Shown in pieces: positions 54,190 to 64,000 of a stretch of 64,000 bases of DNA. Below the pieces are notes generated by a model. The model saw only the letters and a program-made list of their open reading frames with translations. It was not told where the DNA came from and did no database searches. Made by a program: the position numbers and the translations under genes. The stretch covers positions 1,253,241 to 1,317,240 of the forward strand of contig PSQN01000005.1 of the NCBI GenBank assembly GCA_002989075.1, read 5' to 3'. The stretch is from Arthonia radiata. Taxonomy: Eukaryota; Ascomycota; Arthoniomycetes; Arthoniales; Arthoniaceae. Within the stretch, counting starts at the first letter, position 1; each line of letters begins with the position of its first letter.

Positions 54190-56209
54190 ATGTCCGCTAT
54201 ACCTAGTCTTCCCGATGGCGTTCTTGGCAAGGGAAGTAATGGCATCAGTCAAACTGTAGTAGATGCTGCCTCAGACTCGACAGATCATGTCCACGGTGTG
54301 GGTACATTGAATGGATCCGATCGATCTGCGACGTCCAAGAAGAGAAAGTCTCCAGCTTCGGGCACTGCTGGGCAACAAGGCTTCAGGATACACGAGCAAC
54401 CTATTGAGAATCCGCGGCCCCTCAAAGTCGTCGTCATCGGTGCTGGCATATCAGGAATCTATGCAGGCATACGGTTTCCAGAACGCATTGCCAACTTGTC
54501 GTTGACCATCTACGACCGGAACGCTGGCGTAGGCGGTACGTGGCACGAGAACAAATACCCAGGTGAGTCAGGAGTCTTCCGATTTGCTTCTCTCTTTCAG
54601 AAAACACGACAAGACACCGTCGCCGTCAGTGTCGCGCTGTCCAGATACGCCATCCACTGACCGTACAGGCTGCGCATGCGATATCCCTTCGCATTCTTAT
54701 CAGTATTCTTTCGAGCCCAATCCGCGATGGTCTGCACTATATGCCAGCTCGAGAGAGATCGAAGCATACCTGGTCCATGTGGCCGACAAATACCATGCCA
54801 ACCGTTTCATCAAGCTGTCCCACGAGGTCAAAGAATGCCGATGGGACGAAGAAGAAACGATGTGGCATCTGCGCATTCATGATATCGCATCTAATAGAAC
54901 CTTTGATGACACTGCGAACGTCCTTGTATCCGCTCGTGGTGGCCTCAACGATATCCAATGGCCATCCATAAGTGGCATTCATGACTTCGCCGGTAAGCTC
55001 ATGCACTCAGCACGGTGGGATGAGTCGTTCGACTGCAGCGACAAACGTGTCGGAATCATTGGCAATGGATCAAGTGGTATCCAGATCTTGCCAAAGGTTC
55101 AGGAGCTTCCGGGCACAAACATCACCTCATTCGCACGCAGTCCCACGTGGATCAGCCCGTCATTCGGTACGCGTGACATTTTCGATAAAGTCGGCATCAA
55201 AGGTACGCACATTCCAGACGAGACGAGAGCCGGGTTTGCAAACGATCCGCAACATTATCAACAGTTTCGAATTCAAGTGGAAGAGGACCAATGCAAAGTT
55301 CATGAGGCCACGTTGATAGGTACCCCGATGCAGCAAGGCGGGCAGAAGCTGTTCGAACAGCACATGCAGGACAGATTGGCGGCCAAGCCAGGCGTGCTAA
55401 ATGCTCTTCTGCCCAGCTTTCCGCCAGGCTGTAGGCGTCTGACTCCCGGGTCTGGCTACCTTGAGGCCCTGACGGAGGACAATGTTGACTTTGTGCCGAC
55501 TGACATTGCCGCCGTCGAACCCACCGGTGTACGAACGAGCGATGGGACGCTGTATGAGCTTGATGTCCTGGTCTGCGCCACAGGCTTCCACACGGACTTC
55601 AAGCCGCCATTCGCCGTACTCGGTCAAAAGGGCAAAAGTCTGACGGACCACTGGCAAGAATACCCGCGAAGCTATCTATCATTAGCCACTGACGACTTTC
55701 CGAACTTGTTCTTCTCGTTGGGGCCGAACGCGGCCATTGGCGCAGGTTCACTCACGATGATGATCGAGTCCGAGATCGACTACGCCGTCAAGTGCGCGCG
55801 CAAGCTACAGAAAGAGAACATCAAGTCAATGACTGTACGACCCGAACGCGTGGATGATTTTGTGGAATACTGCGATGAGTACTTCAAGCGTACGGTCTAT
55901 TCTACCGACTGTAAGTCCTGGTACAAGAACAAACAAGGCCGAGTATCGGGGCTCTGGCCAGGCGCCACATTGCACTGCATAGAGGCTATGAGGAGTCCAC
56001 GTTGGGAAGACTTTGAGTATGAACATGAGGGCAATGATGCGACAGATGGAAGGGGATGCAACAAGATGGCTTGGCTGGGCAATGGGTGGAGTATCAATAT
56101 GCTGGAGAACCACGACATGGCGTGGTACCTCTACCCAGAGTTTGTAAACGTTCCAGAACCACACCCAGAGACCAACAAGAGACACAGGGTGAGAATGTTC
56201 TCAAATTAA
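54190..56209 (+). CDS. Baeyer-Villiger flavin monooxygenase
   Basis: Exon 1 is 54190-54562, the intron 54563-54668 runs GTGAGT..TACAG, and exon 2 is 54669-56209, giving 637 aa. FAD-binding GAGISG at ~84-89, GGTWHENKYPGCACDIPSH (~115-132), Baeyer-Villiger fingerprint F-A-G-K-L-M-H-S-A-R-W-D at 231-242 (FxGxxxHxxxW[P/D]), NADPH-binding GNGSSG at 256-261 and VCATGFHTDF near 420. The family inserts an oxygen atom next to a carbonyl, turning ketones to esters or lactones with NADPH and O2. No signal peptide, so intracellular; substrate unknown. The first 75 residues are a disordered extension. Confidence 0.9.
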
Positions 56210-56480
56210 TGATACAGGGAAGCAAGGTGGCACGATCCCACACAGGCCACAGACTCAACATGCCATCCAACACATGTCGCGTCTGCTCTTACGCTGACGA
56301 TAATATCATAGCTTTCTTATCTCAGTTGGAAGTAATAGATTTTGTCAAACTTGAACAGCCCGGTCATCTGCAATGGAGCTTTATGCGTAAATGAATCCCC
56401 GTGTTACTTTGACCCGTCTATGCTCACATCTGTGGCACTGAAGCTGAGACATTAAATGATCTAGGTATTATCGACATGTC

Positions 56481-57684
56481 TCACTGACTCTCAAGGAACC
56501 TCTCCACCTCAGACGCTAAGATCTCATGTGTGTGGCTTGTGAGGTGGCCCGTGTTGAACCAGCTGCGCGTGTGTCAGTCGGTAGTATTGGTTCGAGAAGG
56601 GGCCTTGCTTACAAGTATTCCGACTGGGGCAGACAGCCGTACCATGCTGGGTCTGTGAAGACGTAGGGCTGGTCGTAAGATGCACCTAACGCGATTAATT
56701 AGCACGAGTTGCCCTTAAGTCGCGACCTCGGAAAAGCGCAGACGCACAATATCCTGTTGTATTCAATATTCCATACTGCGATGGCGAGTCCATGACAGCG
56801 TTCAAGAACGAGTTCGCGTCGAACAGCTGAGCGTTGACCTCGCTGTGCGCCGTTTGAAATGCGTTCACATGCGATACCAGCGACTCGTCAAACCAGTCCA
56901 CCATTGTCTTGTTCGGGAGAAAGCTTGGAGCGCTCGAACCAGGACGGCGATCAAGAGGCGGCAGGTTCATGAACAGGTAGTTTTGGTAGCCAAGCGCAAA
57001 CAAGTCTGTCTCTATGGCTTCAAACACGGCATCGTGTAACGTCGCATAGAAGTCAGGGAAGTATGTGACGTTTGTCCAGCGCGCTGTATCACCAATATCG
57101 TTGATACCGATCCAGATAGCCACCACGGTCTCATTGCGAGACAAGCTCTTGCTCAGCACCGGATCTGCATACTGTCTGAACTGCAACGTCTGGTTCACAA
57201 AGGGCACAGTGAACGGATGATGCAGCGCCGTGAACTCAAGGCTGATGTCAGCTCCGCCAAAAGCAAAGTCCCACAACTGGACAGGACATGTGCTTGGGTT
57301 TGTCGGATTAACCGGGTCAAGGCCGCAAGAAGTGAGCTGCTCAACCCAGTTCGGCCCGCCCTCGGCGGTTGATGTGATATTTTGGACGATGCGATCGGAG
57401 AGTAATTGCGTCTCAGTGAATGTTGGAGAGAGATTGTCGCCTATGAAAGAGTAGTTCTGGCGCCCACCTGTGCCTTGGACGTAGGAGTAGGAGTCGCCAA
57501 AGACAATGCTGTACGCGATCAGTCTGGGTCCTGCCTCGGATGTTTCAGAGCAGTCAAACGCCTACAGCGATTTTGCATTGCCCCAGTCAAGCGCCTGGCA
57601 AGCTACCGCGTTCAATACGCATGCAAGCAACCCCACATGATGGTGTAGGGACGTGCCACGTCCACGGATGCTGCCTTGAAGCAT
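56481..57684 (-). CDS. Secreted acetylesterase, GDSL/SGNH type (CE16-like)
   Basis: Exons are 57684-57566, 57508-56748, 56685-56613 and 56562-56481; all junctions are in phase, giving 344 aa. The start holds a likely signal peptide ending near ACQA, then LDWGNAK and IVFGDSYSYVQGTGG, the block I of SGNH hydrolases with the catalytic Ser in GDS. Block III reads IGINDIG (Asn in the GxND motif), and the last block is FNTGHLTSHTH, where His is present but the usual Asp of DxxH reads Asn. CE16 enzymes remove acetyl groups from xylan oligosaccharides. Many N-glycosylation sites fit secretion. Converges on the monooxygenase, 271 bp apart. Confidence 0.85.
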
Positions 57685-58891
57685 TGCGGCTTGATTCTGC
57701 AGTGAGGTCAGAATTTCCATTCATTTGAAGCCATACGTTGCAGCATCTATGGGTCGTGCCTGTGGAGGCACTGCGAAACCTGCGGAATAATTGTAGCCGA
57801 CTTGGGCTAGGCTAGAAGAGAAGAGGAAGGTCTCTCACTGGCTTCCACGATCCCGGCATGGAAACGATTCTGCCGACGACGTGTTCGAGAGCGACGCGTC
57901 AAGAACTATTAGGACGTGGTCAAACCACAAAAGCAACCTTAACGGATTGGAGCAGAAGCGTTACAAGCCTGGAAGTCGTCCCGTACACCATGGCAACGGT
58001 CGTGTTGTGCTTTACCGTCTCAGTATTGTTCCGATGAAGGGCAGAAAATGATACTGCAATGGAGGCAGGCGCATTGAGATGAAGAGAACAGAAAGCGCTG
58101 AGCAGACCCTGAAATTTGCCAGTGAGTGTAGACGTCCTTGATCATGGAGTAACGAAGGCTCATGCGTGTCACTTGGGCTGCGAAACGCTGTACCGTAGCA
58201 TACTGTGTGACACTGATGACATGGGAAGATGTGACAGCAGACCAAGCCCGGCAGATTGCAAGTCTTTGCCAATCTCAGACTTCAAAGCAGCGCTTTTGCC
58301 ACCGCGTATCCACCTTGTTTCCGCTTTAGGAAATTTCCGGCCATACCGGCAGCTCTCCTCCGGCTCAAGCCGTCCTTCTCCCAACTCACCCTTTTGCAAT
58401 GCATCTCATTACGCGAGCGACACTCGGCGCATGAATCTTGTACTGGCAGTCACGCATGGCTAGAATGATCTGCATGACAGGTTGAGTTCCTTGCTCCTTC
58501 TTGGCCACACATCAAGTCGCATGCCATTTACGGCCAAGACGTTGAGTGTGAGACATACGCGAGCCATCATGCAGATAAGAAGTAGTGCTACCAGGTCGCG
58601 ACCTTCGAGAGGCACCAAAGAACCTCTTTTGTGCGTCGAAGAATGATTTCGATCAGGATTTATACTTGGCCAATGCGACATACTTCGCCAATGCCGACTT
58701 GGCGACCTTATCACTCTTGGCCCATTCGCGGCCATGGCACTTGGCGATGCTCGCACAGACGAGTGGAGTATCCGCGTATATGTGGGGTCGCGACACCAGA
58801 CATGGGTGTGGACACTTTTCCTGAGCGATCACGATGCTCTGAAGTAAGCGTACCAGAGCACCCTTCAGTGTTAGGCTACGCATCTGGCGAG
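57685..58891. other. Divergent intergenic region (esterase / permease)
   Basis: 1.2 kb between divergent genes; only short unsupported frames. The permease frame stays open upstream, with another in-frame ATG at 58802. Confidence 0.4.
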
Positions 58892-60774
58892 ATGGAGAAG
58901 GACACCAAGATCTCCGGAGGCTACTCTCCTTCTTCTAAGGACCATGTGCCTACATACTCCACGCAGGACATTGAAGCTGGCGGGCAGGAGACCAGCAATC
59001 TCGGGTTCTGGACGCGCATGGGATGCACGCCAGAGTCCTTTATGCGCCGTACTTTGGCGGACAAGCACAATCAACTCAACAAGACTCTACGCTCTCGGCA
59101 TCTTCACATGATTGCCATTGGAGGCTCTATAGGCGCAGGCTTGTTCGTCGGGTCCGGCAGTGCTCTCAGCACAGGTGTACGTTTGGGTGAACTCACAAGC
59201 GCCTTCTAGACTAACGAGCGATCCAGGGGCCCGCAGCGCTCGTCATTGACTTCATGATCATCGGTCTAATGATCTTCAACGTGGTATACGCTCTGGGCGA
59301 ACTTGCGATCATATTCCCAATCTCTGGCGGCTTCTACACTTACTCTACTCGCTTTATTGATCCCTCTTGGGGTTTTGCAATGGGCTGGAACTATGTCCTA
59401 CAATGGGCCATCGTTGTACCTCTGGAGCTGACTGTTGCATCATTAACGATACAGTACTGGAATGCGAGGTAAGTGCGGAGCCTCTCCAGTCGCTTTCCTA
59501 CAGTGTTCCCTGGGCTCTGACGGAGACCCTGACGATGTGACTCGGGAAGGCCCAACTGACCGAAAACGCTGATGCCCGTTCACAGCATACCGATATCTGT
59601 TTGGATCACCCTCTTCCTCCTCGCTCTCATCTTCGTAAACATCTTTGGTGTCCTTGGCTATGGCGAAGAAGAGTTTTGGTCTTCTATTCTCAAATTGGCC
59701 ACCATTGTCATCTTCATCATCATTGCGATTGTCCTGGTTGCCGGCGGTGGCCCTTCTAATGGTATCTACAACCAGTACTCAGGCGCAAAGCTCTGGTACA
59801 GTCCGGGCGCATTTGCTAACGGATTCCCTGGTGTCTGCTCGGTGTTTGTCACGGCAGCGTTCGCTTACTCTGGGACCGAACTCGTCGGCCTGGCCGCCGC
59901 TGAGTCAAAGACTCCACGCAAGTCCTTATCAGGTGCGGTCAAGCAGGTCTTCTGGCGCATTACTCTGTTCTACATCGTCTCCCTCCTTATGGTCAGCCTC
60001 CTTGTCCCGTACGATGAGGAGAGACTTATCGGGAGCGGGTTGTCCGACTCGCAGGCTTCACCATTCGTCATCGCTGCGTCCAACGCTGGCCTTGTTGGGC
60101 TCGACTCATTCCTCAACGTCGTCATCTTGGTTTCAGTGCTGTCAATCGGTAATTCAGGTATTTATGGAGGCTCCCGTACACTTACCGCACTGGCAGAGCA
60201 GGGTTACGCTCCGCGCATCTTCACCTACGTCGACAAGGCTGGACGACCGCTTGTCTCCACAGCCTTCATTCTCGCTTTCGGCGCCATTGCATACATTGGA
60301 GAGTCAGGTAGTGCCGTTGATGTGTTCGCCTGGCTGCTCGCCTTGTCAGGTTTGGCCGCTCTTTTCACTTGGGGCTCGATCTGCGTGGCGCATATCAGAT
60401 TCCGTGCTGCTTGGAAGCACCACGGCCATACCTTGGATGAGATTCCATTTAGATCCATGTTCGGGGTGTACGGCTCTTACTTTGGTGCCGGCATGATCGT
60501 GTTGGTCCTCATCGCACAGTTCTACGTGGCGCTCTTCCCAGTGGGCGGTGACCCGCCTTCCGCCGAAGCATTCTTCAAGGCATATCTCGCGTTGCCTGTC
60601 GTCGCGATCTTCTGGATTGCAGGTTATGTCTGGAAGAGGGAGGGAGCCCTCAAGCTCAGCCAGATTGATGTTGACACTGGCCGAAGAGTCATGTCCGCAG
60701 AGGAAAAGGAGCTCGAAGAAGAGGCTGCCAGGCCCAAAAACAAGCTCTCGAAGATCCTGAGCATCTTCTGTTGA
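58892..60774 (+). CDS. Amino-acid permease (AAT/YAT family)
   Basis: Exons are 58892-59176, 59227-59468 and 59586-60774; introns start GTACGT and GTAAGT, and phases match, giving 571 aa. After a hydrophilic N-terminus of ~65 residues the protein has about 12 membrane spans. The first span carries [31 protein letters not shown], the signature of yeast-type amino-acid permeases (Gap1, Dip5 and relatives); ELAIIFPISGGFYTYSTRFIDPSWGFAMGWNY also fits. An in-frame ATG at 58802 would add 30 residues; 58892 is the conservative start. It imports amino acids with H+ at the plasma membrane; specificity not predictable. Confidence 0.88.
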
Positions 60775-61074
60775 CTACGTACGTTTTGGCGAAACGTTAA
60801 TAAGCAGCACGAAGATCACTCAGCAGCCTCGTAGTCCTGATAAATCTTGGCACTTAATATTCAAAGCTGCGTCTTCTTCCCAACACTACTACGTACTAAG
60901 GCCATAGAAGTGGACCAATTGAAGACCATCGAGCACCACCGGAGAATGTTGGACATAAGGCAACGCAGCGGTGTAGGCTTCTTGTCATTTGCGTAGAACA
61001 TCCACGTTCACGAGAATGCTCGGGACACCTGAACACATACTCTTTGCATCCTCCACGAAGCCAGAACAGCTGCG
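60775..61074. other. Convergent 3' spacer
   Basis: 300 bp between the 3' ends of the permease gene (plus) and the secreted LVIVD-type gene (minus). No feature seen. Confidence 0.4.
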
Positions 61075-62827
61075 CTACACGCTAGGGTTGTACTTGACGG
61101 AGAATAACCCCCTCTCAATGCTGTTGATCATGAGATACCCACTGCCGAAATACGAGTAGACATTCCATGAGCCAGCGAACTCGATGATACCGCCACCGGG
61201 CTCAAGATCGTCTTCTGGGTGCACGTCGAAGAATCCGAGCTCCTTGAATCCAGCGCCAGTTGGATCGTCAGCAACGGAGCTGACATCGACGATGCGCAAG
61301 CCGCTGACGTAGTTGCTTTGGTAGCTGATACCGTTGATAACGTATTGATTGTGGTCGATTGACTTCACCGGGGACTTGTAAAAGCCTGTGTTCTTGGGGG
61401 CGCCAAGCTCGCTGACGTCCCAGATATATGTGGTCGTACGCTCTGGATCCTCGCCTACGCCGGTCTTGTCGATCTCGTCGAGCTCATCGTCAAGCAACAG
61501 ATAGCGCTGGTTGGTGGTGTCGACAAGCCATCCTTGGTGAGAGTAAGCAACGCCTTCGTATGGTGTCACAGAGATTAGGCCTGGTGCTGCCTTGTCCGTC
61601 ACGTCGTAGATTGTCAAGGAATCCTCGTTGAACCCGACTACCGGTTCAGCATGTCAGCGAGCATCGGACAGTGGACTAAGACTGGAGACTCACAGCAGAT
61701 TTCGCGGCCGGCATACTGGGTGTCGGGCCCGGTGTAGATAACGCATTGAGCGTCATGGACGTAGCCATCATTGGGAACGCAGCCAGGCGAGACCGGGTTT
61801 GCTGGGTCCGAGACGTCGACCATGAACAGACCAGCCGCGCAGGGAGATTTGCGTGAGTTCGCACCCTGATCAGGTTGGTCAGCATTGACACGCGAGCAGC
61901 GGGCGGGGAACTTTAACGCAGGTTAAAGGAAGGTTTCCAGGACATGCGCAGTTTTGCGACTTTAACTTGGCAAGCGAAAGGCCGGCCATGCGAACATTTG
62001 GGGTATCCACACATACCTCTTGGCCACCAACGGCATAGATCATGTCAGTCTCTTCGTGAGCCACGATGTTATGCGAGGCACCGAAGCCCGAGAACCATGC
62101 CGTCAAGTCTGTATCAATACTGAAGTTCACAGGGGTGTCCAGAGGCTGATCACGGGTCTTCACTTGCTCAAGTCTTCGCATGTCAAATACTTGGAGACCA
62201 TGGCCGGGCGCTTCCGAGCCGATGTAAGCATATCCGTTGATAACCTTGATATCGCGCCAGATAGCATCCTAGAAGAGCAAAACGTTAGCTAACGCAGATC
62301 TTGCAGTATGACGCCTAGACTCTGCGGTAGCAGCTTTCTTTTAACAGCGCTAGCACTTCGACATGGCCTTGACTCACCTCCGTCTGTGTTGGGAGCCGCC
62401 CAATGTACTGCAACTCTCCTGTCGAAATGACGACTTCAACAAAAGCCGTCCCATCTACCTGTCCGACGGCTACGAATTCTCGTCCAGCCCCAGAAGTCCA
62501 GCCCCAGGCATCGTTACCCTCGGCTGCGACTGAGCCCATGTCCTGATGAGAAAGGAAGGCATACATGTCGACGTTGCTGCACGAATACGAAACGTTCCCT
62601 ACTGGCGCAGTACTCCTCCCATCGACACACGGTGCGGGTGTCGCGAACTTCTGGTACTTTCCATTGCCAAACATACCCGCCGCTTTCTGGCTCTCGCGAT
62701 TGGCGATCTTTGTCGACATTAGCCTCGCCATGGCTGCCTCGCCGCTCTGAGATGCGATGGAGAAGCTCTGAGCAGACGCCGTAGACGCCCAGCCCAAGAA
62801 GAGCAGTGTTGCTACTACCGACGTCAT
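61075..62827 (-). CDS. Secreted choice-of-anchor-B / LVIVD-repeat protein
   Basis: Exons are 62827-62378, 62268-62017, 61865-61694 and 61637-61075; the junctions are in phase and give 478 aa. Signal peptide at residues ~1-20. Repeats of a propeller-like design follow: GWTSGAGREFVAVGQVDGTAFVEVV, DAIWRDIKVINGYAYIGSEAPGHGLQVFDMRRL, HNIVAHEETDMIYAVGG, HDAQCVIYTGPDTQYAGREICFGFNEDSLTIYDVTD and YVSGLRIVDVSS. These match the choice-of-anchor-B family (LVIVD repeats, WRD and HD(A/S) motifs), best known from bacterial surface proteins. The role is unknown; extracellular location is inferred. Confidence 0.8.
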
Positions 62828-63659
62828 AACGACGAAAAGGTCGACCTTCAAAGCAGCAGCTGGAGTACTATGCCGCTAAAGTTACGGATGCTTTGAGAGC
62901 CCAGGGCCAGAAGGGTCTTGCTTCAAAGCAATCTGGATCTTCTCGGCTTCGTGACCATCACATCATCTTATATCCTTGGCCAGCTCGCCAATTGGGAAGG
63001 CGCTCTATGGCAGTGTCCACGCGCATTGCCAAGACGATCTCCGCAGATAAAGCCTATCGCTTTCTTGCAGGGGATGGAATCAACGCAGTCTACTGGAGTG
63101 CGAAAAGCGCGGTCGATGTCACTATACCTTCAATGAGCACGCCGGACCAAGTACCTTCTTTGGAAAGATCAGGGTTGAGAAGAGATGTACTGGCTGAGCA
63201 GATAAGTTGACAAACACGCTTTGAGCGTGAAGCTGAGCTCATGACTGCCCGGTACTTGTCAGAGTAACAACTCGCAGTGACTACGTACTATTCCATCAGC
63301 TGATGCAAGCGCTGAATCGCAGGTCCAAGGCCACGAAGGTGGCATGTACGGATCACGGTCCGTCAAGGCAAAGGAAGGAGGACGCTCCAGAGGTGTACAA
63401 GAACCCTGAAGGTGAGGTAGGATCACTGCCCCTTCGCGTCTTGGGGCCAAGACTTCCAAGAACTTGGCTTCGAAGATCTCCTGCGGCTTGCTAGAAATAC
63501 GCCCGAGATACTACTGTGACCAAGCATAACAGATGTTCTCCACGAAAGCTTGATCGCTCGGCGCAGGGCCCCGATAAAGTCTTAATAAAGCTTTTTACAA
63601 TGTTTATACACATGAAGAATGTTGCAGAGACAGTTTACAGCTTGTTAACGCGTTCAGTA
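62828..63659. other. Intergenic, no gene seen
   Basis: Upstream region of the LVIVD-type gene and spacer to the degraded repeat. Frames at 62893-63210 and 63303-63494 are short and overlap antisense. Composition is normal up to about 63,570, then falls into AT-rich DNA. Confidence 0.4.
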
Positions 63660-64000
63660 GTTATTTAAGTAAAGATACTTTATATCTAGGTTATTTATTT
63701 AATATGTATATATTCTAATTATATATATAGATGTCTTGGGGCTAAGTATTATCTAGATGTATATGTTTATATATACTATAGGTTTCTATCTCTACTTTTT
63801 TAGTACATATTGTATATTAAGTTGGTTCTAATCTATAAATTAGCTCGATATAAGATCTAAACTAAATTAAGATAAGAAAGTCTAAAAAATTTAGATTAAG
63901 ATTAAATTTATAAAAGATATTATAAAGATCTAGATTTAATTTAATAAAATATTATAATTAAATTAGTAAATTTAATATATAAGCTATACTATAATATAAT
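63660..64000. repeat. AT-rich, RIP-type degraded repeat (cut by window end)
   Basis: AT-rich and TpA-rich; after about 63,830 CpA and TpG are practically absent, the same signature as 831-1700. No frame is open. Family not determined; the element continues beyond the window. Confidence 0.6.

Noticed and set aside
59645-60496. Plus-strand frame of 283 codons inside the permease
   Set aside because: Alternative-frame shadow; Ser/Arg/Leu-rich composition of an off-frame reading.
1-64000. CRISPR arrays, bacterial operons, integrases
   Set aside because: The DNA is nuclear fungal; no direct-repeat arrays with spacers were seen.

Overview
The window is nuclear DNA from a filamentous ascomycete (Pezizomycotina), most likely a dothideomycete, though the class is only an impression from protein style. 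The evidence is intron-bearing genes with short fungal introns (about 49-250 nt, GT..AG, CTAAC-like branch sites), typical fungal families (HET, 2EXR, GPR1/ATO, ENA-type Na+-ATPase, gtaA glutaminase, CE16 esterase, DUG3), and AT-rich, CpA/TpG-depleted ends that look like repeat-induced point mutation (RIP). A gene block of about 61 kb lies between two such ends.

Layout. 1-503 is a foldback (MITE-like) element with ~190 bp inverted arms. 504-1700 is further repeat DNA, AT-rich from about 831. 2.8-7.6 kb holds a minus-strand run of small, lineage-specific, single-pass membrane proteins, one of them with three PPxY motifs. 7.9-13.8 kb: a Rad9/Crb2/53BP1-type checkpoint mediator and an ICln/Lot5 protein. 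15-17.6 kb: two unrecognised genes. 17.8-19.1 kb: an SRPK-like kinase. 21.1-26.1 kb: a 78-aa three-exon gene, NAC alpha (EGD2), ATP synthase subunit d and a membrane-anchored hotdog thioesterase. 26.3-29.4 kb: an unknown gene and a NAP/SET histone chaperone. 31-35.5 kb: secreted glutaminase A and a GPR1/FUN34/YaaH acetate-transporter homologue. 36.4-43.7 kb: a 2EXR protein head-to-head with a HET protein, then TIM22 and a DUG3 amidotransferase. 44.1-47.4 kb: an ENA-type Na+/K+ P-ATPase with a cluster of PacC-type sites upstream. 48.1-50.7 kb: two divergent paralogous secreted proteins. 51.1-62.8 kb: a DHA1-type MFS transporter, a Baeyer-Villiger monooxygenase, a CE16 acetylesterase, an amino-acid permease and a secreted choice-of-anchor-B/LVIVD protein. 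63.66-64 kb: RIP-type AT-rich DNA.

How the genes fit together. Most of the centre is housekeeping (mitochondrial import and ATP synthase, nascent-chain binding, histone chaperone, checkpoint). The 48-63 kb side is accessory in character: secreted proteins, transporters, and a monooxygenase whose ester product is chemically what an esterase cuts. Exon structures were worked out by hand from splice consensus, phase and family similarity; no alignment or transcript data were used.
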